Part shown: positions 32,330-40,999 of the stretch, one piece after another
Position numbering within the stretch: the stretch's first letter is position 1
How the letters are laid out: the number at the start of each line of letters is the position of its first letter
Assembly (NCBI GenBank): GCA_017997825.1
Contig: JAGOEH010000004.1
Location: 1 to 50,122, forward strand
Reading direction: 5' to 3'
Source: Candidatus Delongbacteria bacterium
Lineage (GTDB): Bacteria; JAGOEH01
Length of the DNA: 50,122 nucleotides
Translations under genes and position numbers: made by a program
The notes under the pieces: model-generated
Told to the model about the DNA's origin: nothing
The model's input: only the letters and a program-made list of their open reading frames with translations
Databases searched by the model: none

Positions 32330-34027
32330 ATGTTGAAAAAACTTAAGATCAAAAACTTTGCCCTGATCAAAGACATTACGATCGATTTTCGGCCGGGACT
32401 GAACATTATCACCGGAGAAACCGGTGCCGGTAAATCCATCATAATCAATGCCCTTCAATTGATACTGGGCCAAAAGGCTGATCCGGCCATTATCCGCAGT
32501 GATGAAGATTTTGCGGTGGTGGAGGCAGTATTTGAATACACGGACGATCTTCAGCCGCTGTTGGAAGCTGAAGGATTGTCACTCGATGCCGCAGAATGCT
32601 GTCTGATGCGGCAGATCAACCGCAATGGAAAAAACAGGGCCATGGTGGATGACCAGATCATCAGCCTGGCAGGATTGAAATCCATTACCTCCCATCTGCT
32701 GGATATTCATGGCCAGCATCAGCACCAAAGCCTGCTGGATGAGCATGAGCATCTTAAACCATTCGATCGCTTGGGTCCTTATCAGTCAGTTCTGCAGGAC
32801 TATCAGAACCTGTTTGCGGAGTATAGCGGGCTGCGCAGGCAGTATCAGCAGTCACAACGGGAGTATCAGGAGAGTCTCAAGCAAAAGGAATGGCTTGAGT
32901 TTCAGATCCGGGAGCTGAACCGGTACCAGTTTGAGCCGGATGAAGATCTGAGACTGGAAGACGAGATCAAGCGATTAGCCAACAGCCAGTTGTTGGCGGA
33001 CTATTCCACTGAAATCCTGGAAAACCTGTATGAATCGGATGAATCGGTACTGAATCGGGTCCGGCAGTATGAAAAGAAGGTCCGTCAGATGTCGGAGATC
33101 GACAATCAGCTTCAGAACGCCGGTGAGATGTTTGCCGCTTTGGTACTGACCATCGAGGAACTGGGATTGATTTTTATTGATTACAGCCGCAAAATCACCC
33201 ATGATCCGCAGCGGCTACAGCAGTTGGAAAAACGCCTGGGTGATATTGAAACCATGAGTATGAAATACAAAAAAAAACTGAATGAGCTGATCGACTACCA
33301 CACGCAAACTACCCGTCAGCTTGAAGAACTGGATCTGTCTTCGGAGCATCTGAACAGGATGTCCGATGAGTTATCGAAACTTGAATCCCGATTGATTGAA
33401 CTGGGGAAAACCCTATCCACCCAGCGAAAAGAATTCGGGCCGCTTTTTTGTCGGAACATTGAAGATAAACTCCAAGTTTTAGGAATGTCTCAGGCCCGGT
33501 TTTCCGTGGAGTGGCTGGAGCCCGAGACAATGTTGACCGGTCTGTTTCAGCCGGTGGTACTGTCGGAAAACGGAATGGAGAATCTGCGTTATCTGGTGAC
33601 TGCCAATCCTGGAAATCCGCTGATGCCGATAAGCCGAATAGCCTCGGGGGGAGAGATTTCCCGTATTATGCTGGCGCTCAAATCGGTTTTAGCGGATGTT
33701 GTCCGGATACCCTGTATGATATTTGATGAAATCGATATCGGGATCAGCGGCCGGATTGCAGAAATGGTGGGAAAGGAAATGCTGAATTTGTCAAATACAA
33801 CCCAGATCATCTGCATCACCCATCTGCACCAGATTGCCGGCATGGGATCTCATCATTTGGTGGTCAATAAAAAAATTGACCGGCAGCAGACCTATACCGA
33901 AATCACACCGGTGGAGGGCGATGCCCGGATTGAGGAGATTGCCAAGATGATCAGCGGTGGAATCGTTTCGGATTCAGCTCGGGCCCATGCCCGTCAGATT
34001 ATCCAGCCCCATCATCAAGGTCAGTGA
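32330..34027 (+). CDS. recN: DNA repair protein RecN
   Basis: A 565-residue SMC-like ATPase for double-strand break repair. The start MLKKLKIKNFALIKDI is the usual N-terminus. Walker A is ITGETGAGKSIIINALQLILG; LLDIHGQHQHQSLL is the family Q-loop region; two coiled-coil arms occupy about 150-370; then the signature IASGGEISRIMLALKSVLA, Walker B CMIFDEIDIGISGRIAEMVG and ICITHLHQIAGMGSHHLVV. There is no Shine-Dalgarno before this ATG and the -10 box lies only nine bases upstream, so the message is probably leaderless. An upstream in-frame ATG at 32279 would add 17 non-conserved residues lying across the promoter. Followed by a pgsA-like gene two bases on. Confidence 0.95.
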   Translation: MLKKLKIKNFALIKDITIDFRPGLNIITGETGAGKSIIINALQLILGQKADPAIIRSDEDFAVVEAVFEYTDDLQPLLEAEGLSLDAAECCLMRQINRNGKNRAMVDDQIISLAGLKSITSHLLDIHGQHQHQSLLDEHEHLKPFDRLGPYQSVLQDYQNLFAEYSGLRRQYQQSQREYQESLKQKEWLEFQIRELNRYQFEPDEDLRLEDEIKRLANSQLLADYSTEILENLYESDESVLNRVRQYEKKVRQMSEIDNQLQNAGEMFAALVLTIEELGLIFIDYSRKITHDPQRLQQLEKRLGDIETMSMKYKKKLNELIDYHTQTTRQLEELDLSSEHLNRMSDELSKLESRLIELGKTLSTQRKEFGPLFCRNIEDKLQVLGMSQARFSVEWLEPETMLTGLFQPVVLSENGMENLRYLVTANPGNPLMPISRIASGGEISRIMLALKSVLADVVRIPCMIFDEIDIGISGRIAEMVGKEMLNLSNTTQIICITHLHQIAGMGSHHLVVNKKIDRQQTYTEITPVEGDARIEEIAKMISGGIVSDSARAHARQIIQPHHQGQ

Positions 34028-34028
34028 C

Positions 34029-34661
34029 ATGATCAAATCCGTCCTGATCCGCGATATAATGTCGTGGCCCAATCTGTGTTCCCTGCTGCGTATCATCCTG
34101 ATCCCGGTTTTCATCGTCATGACGGTCCGAGCCGGTCATCAGCCGACAATGGTCGGAGGAGCACTTCTGGCCATCTTATTTTTGACCGATTGGGCGGACG
34201 GCTATCTGGCCCGTCGGTTGAACCGCATTACCGAAATGGGCAAGATTCTGGATCCATTAGCGGACAAACTGGCTTTCATTGCCATCGGATTCTATTTAGC
34301 CTATTTTTTTCTATTTCCCCGACTGCTCGTCATCCTGATTACCATCCGTGAAATCATCCTGCTGATCACCGGATGGCTGATGATCAAGCGATCCCATACT
34401 ATTCCGGTATCCAACCGCTGGGGGAAATACTCCACCACGGTATTGGCGCTGGCCTATTTCTTTTTTTATGTTCGACTGCTGCAATGGGGAATAATCACAA
34501 TCTATCTGTTTCTGATCTGTTTCCTGATCAGCAGTTTCTTGTATTTAAAGAATGCGGTCCGAATCGGGCTCAATAAGAACTCTCCCGGTTCCCCACCCGC
34601 TTCCCAATCCCGTCCCGGATACCGGGCTTCAGGTTATCAGAGAAAAACATTTTATCCATAA
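34029..34661 (+). CDS. pgsA: CDP-diacylglycerol-glycerol-3-phosphate phosphatidyltransferase-like (PgsA)
   Basis: A 210-residue membrane enzyme with the CDP-alcohol phosphatidyltransferase signature D-G-x2-A-R-x8-G-x3-D-x3-D in DGYLARRLNRITEMGKILDP continuing to LADK. Typical PgsA opening NLCSLLRIILIPVFIVM, then several hydrophobic helices. It makes phosphatidylglycerol phosphate; a related phosphatidyl transferase (for example cardiolipin or PS/PI type) cannot be excluded without comparison. Start at MIKSVLIRD with AAGG eight bases upstream, one base after the recN stop. The last ~20 residues are polar and Pro/Ser rich. Confidence 0.85.
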   Translation: MIKSVLIRDIMSWPNLCSLLRIILIPVFIVMTVRAGHQPTMVGGALLAILFLTDWADGYLARRLNRITEMGKILDPLADKLAFIAIGFYLAYFFLFPRLLVILITIREIILLITGWLMIKRSHTIPVSNRWGKYSTTVLALAYFFFYVRLLQWGIITIYLFLICFLISSFLYLKNAVRIGLNKNSPGSPPASQSRPGYRASGYQRKTFYP

Positions 34662-34686
34662 CCGAATCAGAAAAGGAGTTAATCTC

Positions 34687-36432
34687 ATGCGTTTTACTCT
34701 TTCACTAATGGCTGTCATCCTGCTGTTTGCCATGACATGTTCCGGCAAAAAAGAAGAAGGCTTACTGATCGTGGAAGTCGGAAGCCAGAAGTATTACTCT
34801 GAAACCTTTTGGTCGATGTTCCAGAATTCCAAGGAATACCGAACCGCCGGTTGGGACAGCACGGCCGTTATCGTCAATTATCTGAACGAAAAAGTTGTCC
34901 CGGCGCTCCAGATCCTGGAAGATGCCGAACAAAAGGGTATCCGCTCGGACTCAACGGTCCAGGCCCGCCTGGAGCAGCTCAAGATCGGATTATTGACCAA
35001 TCGCGGCGGTCCGCTGTTTAATAAATACATTACCGAAGCCGTCAAAGTTACTGAAAAGGATGCCCGTGAGGTCTATGACAAGCTGAAAAACCGATGGCGG
35101 CTATCGGACATCCAGTTGGCCGATCAAGAGATGGCCGATTCGGTTCATCAACTGCTGGTCAACGGCGCTGATTTTAAAGCCATGGTCCAGCAGTTTTCGA
35201 TCGATGAAGCCGCCAAAACCGCCGAGGGTGATATCGGATACCGTTCCTGGGACGATCCCAATATTCCCGGCCGAATGAAAGAGGTCATTTTCAAACTGAA
35301 AGTCGGTGAATTCTCCGAACCCATCTCCACCATGGCTGGACACCATATCATCAAAGCCATGGAGGTGGTTCCCTATGAAGGCCTCAAATCATTCGAAGAA
35401 GAAAAAGAACGGCTGATGGCCAATCTGAACAGCCAGGCCACCGCCGAAAAAATCGAAGACTTCATCACCATGATCAGGGAAAAAGCCGACTTCAAATACA
35501 ATGAGTTCCTGTTCGGTCAGATTCAGGATCGGATGAAACAGGATTCTCTGCCGGTCATCGATTTCCGCGATTCCACTTTCTTCACTCAGGAAGAGCTGGA
35601 TGCTTATTTCATGAGCTATTCCATCCGCAAATTCTCTTTGAAAGAGTTCATCGCCTATCTTAAACTCCGCGCTCCTTATATGCTGCGTCAGTTTCATACC
35701 TTCGACGAATTGAAGGATCGGCTTGAAAATGAGGTCCTTTTCCAGGAGATGATGTACCAGGAAGCCCTGTCGCTGGGGATGGACAAAGAACCATCATTTC
35801 AGGATGAACTGAAAAAACGCACCGAAACCATTATCCTGGAGCATATGAAACAGATGGAAGTCAACCGGAAAGTCCAGATCACCGAGGAAGACAAGAAGGA
35901 CTTCTATCAGAAAAACACCGAATCGCTCTATTTCATCAAACCGGAAGTCAGTCTGCGCATCATTACCACCAAAGACAAAGCCAAGATCGACCAGGCTCAG
36001 GCCAGACTGAAAAAGAAGGAAGATTTCAGCATCGTGGCCAAGGATCTGTCGGATGACCGGCGATCAGCGGATCGGGGCGGTTTCTTCGGCAGTATTGACA
36101 AACGGGAAACCCGTCACGACTACTTGTTGAGAGAACTGAAACGGATGAGCAACAACCAGATTTCCGGAGTTATCCGGCATAATGGCGACTATATCATCAT
36201 TCAGAAGCTGAGCGAAACCGAACAGGGGGTCATGCCGTACGAAAAGGTAGCCCGAAATGTGGAACGGGAACTGTACCGCCTGAAATCGGAAGAAATTGAA
36301 ACCCAGTACATGAATGAGTTGAAAGCCAAGTATCCGCAGGTTTTTAATGAAGAAAACATCCGCAAAGTGATCCTGATGAGAAAAACAGAAAAGGCTCAAG
36401 ATCCCAACCCAACTGAAAAGCCGACCAAATAG
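34687..36432 (+). CDS. Exported PpiC-type peptidyl-prolyl isomerase, probable lipoprotein
   Basis: A 581-residue protein starting MRFTLSLMAVILLF behind AAGGAG. The signal ends in AMTCSGKKEE; Cys after AMT could be a lipidation site although the -1 Thr is unusual. Two parvulin-like regions: ~130-250 (EKDAREVYDKLKNRWRLSDI, FKAMVQQFSIDEAAKTAEGD, GEFSEPISTMAGHHIIKAME) and ~420-540 (EEDKKDFYQKN, EVSLRIITTKDKAKIDQAQ, KDLSDDRRSADRGGFFG). Long charged helices surround them. Parvulin chaperones of this kind help outer-membrane and secreted proteins fold in the periplasm. It is directly followed by a SurA-like gene, with which it likely cooperates. Confidence 0.88.
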   Translation: MRFTLSLMAVILLFAMTCSGKKEEGLLIVEVGSQKYYSETFWSMFQNSKEYRTAGWDSTAVIVNYLNEKVVPALQILEDAEQKGIRSDSTVQARLEQLKIGLLTNRGGPLFNKYITEAVKVTEKDAREVYDKLKNRWRLSDIQLADQEMADSVHQLLVNGADFKAMVQQFSIDEAAKTAEGDIGYRSWDDPNIPGRMKEVIFKLKVGEFSEPISTMAGHHIIKAMEVVPYEGLKSFEEEKERLMANLNSQATAEKIEDFITMIREKADFKYNEFLFGQIQDRMKQDSLPVIDFRDSTFFTQEELDAYFMSYSIRKFSLKEFIAYLKLRAPYMLRQFHTFDELKDRLENEVLFQEMMYQEALSLGMDKEPSFQDELKKRTETIILEHMKQMEVNRKVQITEEDKKDFYQKNTESLYFIKPEVSLRIITTKDKAKIDQAQARLKKKEDFSIVAKDLSDDRRSADRGGFFGSIDKRETRHDYLLRELKRMSNNQISGVIRHNGDYIIIQKLSETEQGVMPYEKVARNVERELYRLKSEEIETQYMNELKAKYPQVFNEENIRKVILMRKTEKAQDPNPTEKPTK

Positions 36433-36455
36433 CCCTTTTTTTTCAAGGAGTATCC

Positions 36456-37736
36456 ATGAAATTATCCGTTCAATGCCTGTTCTGGCTGATCATGACAACG
36501 GTCCTGATCCGGGGTGAAACCGTCGACCGCATCGCGGCGGTTGTCGGAAATGAAATTATCCTGGAATCGGAAGTTCAGGACATGCTTCATTCCTATCTTA
36601 TGCACCAAAGCAAGAATCTGAGTGCGGCCGAAAAAGAATCCACTCGGATGATGATTATGCAGCAAATCATCAACAACAAAGTCCTCTCGTATCAGGCCGA
36701 AAAAGACAGCATCGAAGTAACCCGGCAGGAGACCGAGCAATCGGTGGATTACCGGATCAAGAACCTGATCCAGTATTTCGGCAGTGAAGATAAGCTGAAA
36801 CAAGCCCTTGAAAACGAGGGCATGAATATGCGGGACTTGAAGAAGCAATATTTGGAAGATGCCAAGGCCCAGATTCTGACGGATAAGATCAAGATGGAAA
36901 AAACCAAGAATATCGCCATATCGGCGGTAGAAGTCCGAAGCTTTTATCAATCCTATCAGGACAGCCTGCCGGAACAGGAAGAAGCGATCAAGATCAGTTA
37001 CATTTTTTTGAAGAGTGAGGATAAATTTCCGGAGATGGCCAGGCAGTATTCCCAGCATGCACCGACGGCCGCCAATGGCGGGGATCTGGGATGGATCAAT
37101 ATCGGGCAGGGCGAGATCATGCCGGAACTGGAGCAAGCGATGGCAGATCTCAAGCTGTTTGATATATCTCAACCGATCGCGACCCGGTTTGGGATTCAAC
37201 TGATTCAGATTTACAATCAGGATACCCTGCGCAAATCCAATAAAATCCGCCATATTCTCTTCCAGAGTTCCGCCACCGATCAGCCGGAAATCATGAAGAG
37301 AGTGGAACTGATCCGGAAGGAACTCGATCTGGGCAGTCAGATTATGAAACAGAAATATCAGCGTCTGGATAGTCTGCGTCAGGCTATGCTCGCGGGTGCT
37401 TCGTTCGACGATGCCGCCAAACAGTATTCCGAGGATCCGCTTTCCAAAGACAGCGGCGGGAATGTCGGCTGGCGCCCGGTGGACGATTTTAAAATGCTCT
37501 TTCCCGACCACTATCAGCAGATAGAAAAACTCCAGCCGGGACAAATCAGTCCGCTGTTGATCTCCGACGAGGGATTCTATATCATCAAAGCCCTGGATCA
37601 TCAGGCCAAACGAAAGCTTACGCTGGAAGAGGACTGGTCGGTAATCGAGAAGTATGCCACCGAATTTAAAAAGAACCAGATATTCAATGACTGGCTGGCC
37701 AAGATTTCTCAAAACTACTACATCGAAATCAAATGA
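36456..37736 (+). CDS. SurA-like periplasmic peptidyl-prolyl isomerase chaperone
   Basis: A 426-residue exported protein with signal peptide (CLFWLIMTTVLIRGETVDR) and AAGGAG before the ATG. The N-terminal SurA domain is clear: DRIAAVVGNEIILESEVQDML. Two parvulin domains follow: ~175-275 (EAIKISYIFLKSEDKFPEMA, ANGGDLGWINIGQGEIMPEL) and ~265-390 (KIRHILFQSSATDQPEI, DDAAKQYSEDPLSKDSGGNV, LQPGQISPLLISDEGFYIIK). SurA conveys barrel proteins across the periplasm to the BAM complex, in keeping with the barrels encoded in this window. Ends with an ATGA overlap into the S4 gene. Confidence 0.92.
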   Translation: MKLSVQCLFWLIMTTVLIRGETVDRIAAVVGNEIILESEVQDMLHSYLMHQSKNLSAAEKESTRMMIMQQIINNKVLSYQAEKDSIEVTRQETEQSVDYRIKNLIQYFGSEDKLKQALENEGMNMRDLKKQYLEDAKAQILTDKIKMEKTKNIAISAVEVRSFYQSYQDSLPEQEEAIKISYIFLKSEDKFPEMARQYSQHAPTAANGGDLGWINIGQGEIMPELEQAMADLKLFDISQPIATRFGIQLIQIYNQDTLRKSNKIRHILFQSSATDQPEIMKRVELIRKELDLGSQIMKQKYQRLDSLRQAMLAGASFDDAAKQYSEDPLSKDSGGNVGWRPVDDFKMLFPDHYQQIEKLQPGQISPLLISDEGFYIIKALDHQAKRKLTLEEDWSVIEKYATEFKKNQIFNDWLAKISQNYYIEIK

Positions 37737-37987
37737 GACTCGATCTGTTTCTGAAAAAATCCCTTGTTTTCAAACAGCGGAGCCTGGCTCAGACGGCCTG
37801 TGAAAAGGGGTGCATCCTTGTCAATTATCAGCCGGCTAAGCCGGCCAAGGAGATCAAGATCGGGGATCTGATCGAAATCCGGTTGGCAGAGAGCACCACC
37901 TCGCTCAAAGTCCTGGAGATCCCTACCGGCAACGTCTCCAGGGAAAAAGCCCGCGAGCTTTATCAGATCCTCGATCGGTCGCCATGA
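37733..37987 (+). CDS. Small S4-domain RNA-binding protein (Hsp15/RqcP-like)
   Basis: An 84-residue protein that is one S4 domain: MRLDLFLKKSLVFKQRSLAQ, ACEKGCILVNYQPAKPAKEI, IGDLIEIRL. Relatives of this size are Hsp15 and RqcP, which act on stalled 50S ribosomal subunits that carry peptidyl-tRNA. Which subgroup it belongs to cannot be told by eye. It overlaps both neighbours by ATGA, so its translation is coupled to the SurA-like gene before and the GT2 gene after. Confidence 0.85.
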   Translation: MRLDLFLKKSLVFKQRSLAQTACEKGCILVNYQPAKPAKEIKIGDLIEIRLAESTTSLKVLEIPTGNVSREKARELYQILDRSP

Positions 37988-38949
37988 AGTCGGATTGCGC
38001 CATCATCATTCTGACATACAACAGTGAGGCCTATATCCCTGCCTGCCTGGAGCGATGCTTTGCCCAAACCCGCCCGGCGGCTGAGATTGTGGTGGTGGAC
38101 AACGGATCCACCGATCCGACGCCGAATTTAATCCAAACCATCGCTCAAGACCGGCCGGAGGTTCAATTTTACCCTCTGGATCAAAACATCGGTTTTGCCG
38201 CCGGAATGAACTACGGCATCCGCCGATCTACCCGACCGTTTATCCTGTGTCTGAATGCCGATCTGTATCTGGATTCAGACTATTTGGAAACCATGATGCC
38301 GCTCTGGGAGGATTACCCCGGAGTCGGATCCCTGATCGGCCGGATCCGCCGTATGGATCAGCCGAACCGTCTTGACTCGGTCGGTAATTACCTGTCGTGG
38401 CGATTCACCCTGAAAAATTCATCCAATACCACTCGTCCGGAACTCGTTTTCGCCGCCAATGGGTGTGCTCCCTTCTATCGGCGGCAGATGCTGGAATCGA
38501 TCCGGATCGACGATCAGTATTTTGACGAACGCTATTACGCTTTTATGGAGGATACCGATCTGGCATGGCGCTCCCAGTTGGCGGGCTGGCATAGCCTGTA
38601 TTGGCCAGGATCCGGAGGTGACCATAAACGGTCCGGCACCTTTCAGGGACAAGCCCCTTTCTTTGCCAAACCACAATCTGTTCAATACCTGGTCATGATC
38701 AACCGCTATCGAACTCTCATCAAAAACATCGGACCTTTCTATCTCGGATTGCTCTCCCCTATCCTGCTGCCGATAGAACTCCTGATATGGCTGGTTTTGA
38801 TCCTACATTCCCAACTCAATCCGGCCGCTTTGATCGAGATTATAACCCGGATCGGCCAGGAACGGGATTATCTGAGACACTGGAGTAGCAAAATCAAATC
38901 CGGGAAAAAACGGTCCCGCCTTTTTTTTATTCGGTATATTCGCTTTTGA
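37984..38949 (+). CDS. GT2 family glycosyltransferase, rhamnosyltransferase-like
   Basis: A 321-residue GT-A enzyme. Motifs: AIIILTYNSEAYIPACLERC, IVVVDNGSTDPTPNLI, YPLDQNIGFAAGMNYGIR, the metal-binding region LCLNADLYLD, ANGCAPFYRRQML and the catalytic ED pair in FMEDTDLAWRSQLAGW. This resembles WbbL/RfbF-type transferases that add rhamnose in cell-surface polysaccharides. C-terminal hydrophobic stretches (LLSPILLPIELLIWLVLIL) indicate membrane contact. The last 16 codons contain a terminator-like hairpin and T run (38901-38928), so the gene end doubles as a transcription end. Confidence 0.9.
   Translation: MKSDCAIIILTYNSEAYIPACLERCFAQTRPAAEIVVVDNGSTDPTPNLIQTIAQDRPEVQFYPLDQNIGFAAGMNYGIRRSTRPFILCLNADLYLDSDYLETMMPLWEDYPGVGSLIGRIRRMDQPNRLDSVGNYLSWRFTLKNSSNTTRPELVFAANGCAPFYRRQMLESIRIDDQYFDERYYAFMEDTDLAWRSQLAGWHSLYWPGSGGDHKRSGTFQGQAPFFAKPQSVQYLVMINRYRTLIKNIGPFYLGLLSPILLPIELLIWLVLILHSQLNPAALIEIITRIGQERDYLRHWSSKIKSGKKRSRLFFIRYIRF
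38901..38928 (+). terminator. Terminator-like hairpin inside the GT2 gene end
   Basis: CGGGA (38901-38905), 8-base loop, TCCCG (38914-38918), then CC and eight Ts (38921-38928). It lies seven codons before the stop codon of the GT2 gene, not after it. The short stem gives moderate strength. Confidence 0.5.
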
Positions 38950-38964
38950 GCCGCGCATTAAATA

Positions 38965-38992
38965 TTGACTTTTAATAAAAATTAGATATACT
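38965..38992 (+). promoter_or_regulatory. Promoter of the YchF-like gene
   Basis: TTGACT (38965-38970), 16 bases, TATACT (38987-38992). The ATG at 39026 is about 27 bases beyond the transcription start, with AAGGAG in between. Confidence 0.7.
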
Positions 38993-39025
38993 ATATCTTA
39001 GCATCCAACGAGAAGGAGTGTTTTT

Positions 39026-40096
39026 ATGAAAATAGGATTGATTGGTCTGCCCTATTCCGGCAAAACCACCATTTTTCAGGCCATTATCGGCCAATCCGTC
39101 GATTTGAATCATCCCTCGCTGCAAAAAAACAAGTATATCCCTCATATTGTGGAAATCCAGGATGAGCGATTGAATCGGCTGACCGCCATCTTCAACCCGA
39201 AAAAGAAGGTCCCGGCCACCATCGAGTTTGTCGATTTTATGGGACTCTCTCAAAAGGAAGACTTTAAAGGATTTGAAACCACCTTTCTGAACGGATTCAA
39301 ATTGATGGACGGATTCGTCATCATCCTGAAAGGGTTTGAGTATCAGGGAGAGCCGTCTCATCCGTTGCGTGATCTGGAAACCATTCTGTCGGAGTTTCAG
39401 ATATCCGATCAGATCATTATTGAAAACCGTTTGGAGCGGCTGGAGGCTCAGATTAAAAAGGTCAGTCAGCCTGAACTGAAAGAGGAGAAGAAGGCATTGG
39501 AAAACTGTCTGGCTGAGGTTGAGCGGGGCAATCCGTTGCGCGATGTTGAGCTGTCCGATTATGAATTGAAGATGCTGAGAGGGTTTCAGTTTTTGACCCT
39601 CAAGCCGGTCGTGGTAGTGATCAATGTCGATGAAACGCAGTGGCAGACTCATACGGATCCGGTCCAGTATTTGAATCAGGAATGGCTCAACCGCTATCCG
39701 GCGATGGTGATTTCCGGGCAGATTGAAAAGGATATCGCGATGATGGAGGAAGAGGACAGCCGGGACTTCAAGAAGGACTATGGAATCACGGAGGCGGCGA
39801 CCGACAAGATGATCCGGGCATCGTTCGATCTGTTGGACCGGATCGTTTTTTTTACCGTCGGCGAGGATGAGGTCCGGGCCTGGCCGATCCGGCGTGGAGA
39901 TACAGCCCAGCGGGCGGCCGGGGCCATCCATTCCGATATCGAGCGCGGATTCATTCGGGCTGAGGTGATCCACTATCAGGATTTTATGAAGGCCGGCTCC
40001 ATGTCGGCCGCCAAGGAAAAAGGATGGTGGCGGCTGGAAGGCAAAGAATACCCGGTCAAAGACGGGGATATCATCAATTTCCGTTTTTCGGTCTGA
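39026..40096 (+). CDS. YchF/Obg-family P-loop protein with TGS-like C-terminus
   Basis: A 356-residue protein. P-loop GLPYSGKTTIFQAI; G3-like region VDFMGL; base-specificity motif VVVVINVDETQ, with the NxxE form found in the ATP-preferring YchF family; coiled region with a conserved FLERL-type helix (NRLERLEAQIKKV). The C-terminal TGS/DUF933 part includes FFTVGEDEVRAWPIRRGDTA, AAGAIHSDIERGFIRAEV, DFMKAGSMSAAKEKGWWRLE and VKDGDIINFRF. YchF binds ribosomes and hydrolyses ATP, and is linked to stress response. The P-loop SGKTT and overall sequence diverge from standard YchF (NVGKST), so this may be a paralogue. Strong AAGGAG and own promoter. Confidence 0.85.
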   Translation: MKIGLIGLPYSGKTTIFQAIIGQSVDLNHPSLQKNKYIPHIVEIQDERLNRLTAIFNPKKKVPATIEFVDFMGLSQKEDFKGFETTFLNGFKLMDGFVIILKGFEYQGEPSHPLRDLETILSEFQISDQIIIENRLERLEAQIKKVSQPELKEEKKALENCLAEVERGNPLRDVELSDYELKMLRGFQFLTLKPVVVVINVDETQWQTHTDPVQYLNQEWLNRYPAMVISGQIEKDIAMMEEEDSRDFKKDYGITEAATDKMIRASFDLLDRIVFFTVGEDEVRAWPIRRGDTAQRAAGAIHSDIERGFIRAEVIHYQDFMKAGSMSAAKEKGWWRLEGKEYPVKDGDIINFRFSV

Positions 40097-40162
40097 GATC
40101 GGGAGCCGGATCTGTACGCCTATCCCTTACTCCATTCACCCCTTAACGATCGGCAGCCCACC

Positions 40163-40573
40163 ATGATTCTCACCCAAACCCTTTCCATTCCAACCCAACA
40201 ACGCACCCAATGGATTGATATCACCCCACCGGTCAACCAAATCATCCGGGATTCCGGGATTATCAATGGAAATGTCATCCTCTTCGTTCCCCATACCACC
40301 GCCGCCATCACCATCAATGAAAATGCCGATCCGTCCGTGGTCCGGGATATCGATCATCATCTCAACCGGATGATCCCGTTCGATAACCACTATACCCACC
40401 AAGAGGGTAACAGCGCCGCCCATATCAAATCATCCCTGATCGGCACTCAGATCGTCGTATTGATCCAACAGGGACACCTTAAACTGGGCACATGGCAGAG
40501 TATCTATTTTTGCGAGTTCGACGGCCCCCGAACCCGCCAGTGTCACCTCCAGATCGCAGGGGATCCCGCATGA
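40163..40573 (+). CDS. YjbQ family protein (UPF0047)
   Basis: A 136-residue protein that matches the family along its whole length: QWIDITPPVNQIIRDSG, LFVPHTTAAITINENADPSV, HQEGNSAAHIKSSLIG, GHLKLGTWQSIYFCEFDGPR. The invariant His, Glu and Asn residues that cluster at the trimer surface are present. Members have been linked to a weak thiamine-phosphate synthase activity; the true role is uncertain. No strong Shine-Dalgarno before the ATG. It overlaps the next gene by ATGA, tying it to the RsbW-like kinase and SpoIIE-type phosphatase. Confidence 0.92.
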   Translation: MILTQTLSIPTQQRTQWIDITPPVNQIIRDSGIINGNVILFVPHTTAAITINENADPSVVRDIDHHLNRMIPFDNHYTHQEGNSAAHIKSSLIGTQIVVLIQQGHLKLGTWQSIYFCEFDGPRTRQCHLQIAGDPA

Positions 40574-40983
40574 AATCCCATCCTTTTGTCCTGATGATCC
40601 CTTCCGATTTCCATCGGCTGGAGGATACCCTGACCCAGTTGGAAGCCTTTTTTCTTTCCCATCACCTCGACCAGGATACCGTCGATAATCTGGTCATCGC
40701 CTCCAGCGAAATTATCAGTAACGCCATGGAGCACGGCAACCATTACGATCCCGATTTACAGGTCTCCATCACCATCCGGATGACTCCCCGCGAAATCATC
40801 ATCGCCATCAAAGACCAGGGACAGGGATTCACCGAAAAAAACATCGCCGATCCTCTGTTGAAAGATAATCTGACCAAAACGGAAGGCCGGGGGATCTTTA
40901 TCACCCGCCACCTGGTCGATCATGTCCAGTTCAACTTTACTCCTACCGGGACCGAAACCATCCTGACCAAACACCTTGAATAA
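40570..40983 (+). CDS. RsbW/SpoIIAB-like serine kinase (ATPase)
   Basis: A 137-residue HATPase_c_2 protein starting MKSHPFVLMIPSDF, behind AGGGGA and overlapping the yjbQ stop. N box ASSEIISNAMEHGNHYD, G1 IAIKDQGQGF and G2 EGRGIFITRHLVD are intact. Such kinases phosphorylate a STAS-domain antagonist and may sequester a sigma factor. Neither a STAS protein nor a sigma factor gene is in the window, so the target is unknown. The following SpoIIE-type phosphatase would oppose it. Confidence 0.9.
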   Translation: MKSHPFVLMIPSDFHRLEDTLTQLEAFFLSHHLDQDTVDNLVIASSEIISNAMEHGNHYDPDLQVSITIRMTPREIIIAIKDQGQGFTEKNIADPLLKDNLTKTEGRGIFITRHLVDHVQFNFTPTGTETILTKHLE

Positions 40984-40999
40984 TTAAACCCGATCAATT

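Noticed and set aside
36462-37712. 416-codon minus-strand frame opposite the SurA-like gene
   Set aside because: The plus frame has signal peptide, SurA and parvulin motifs; the opposite frame is a mirror of its codon pattern.
38972-39973. 333-codon minus-strand frame opposite the YchF-like gene
   Set aside because: The plus frame has P-loop, NVDE and TGS-like motifs, AAGGAG and a promoter; the minus frame has none of these.
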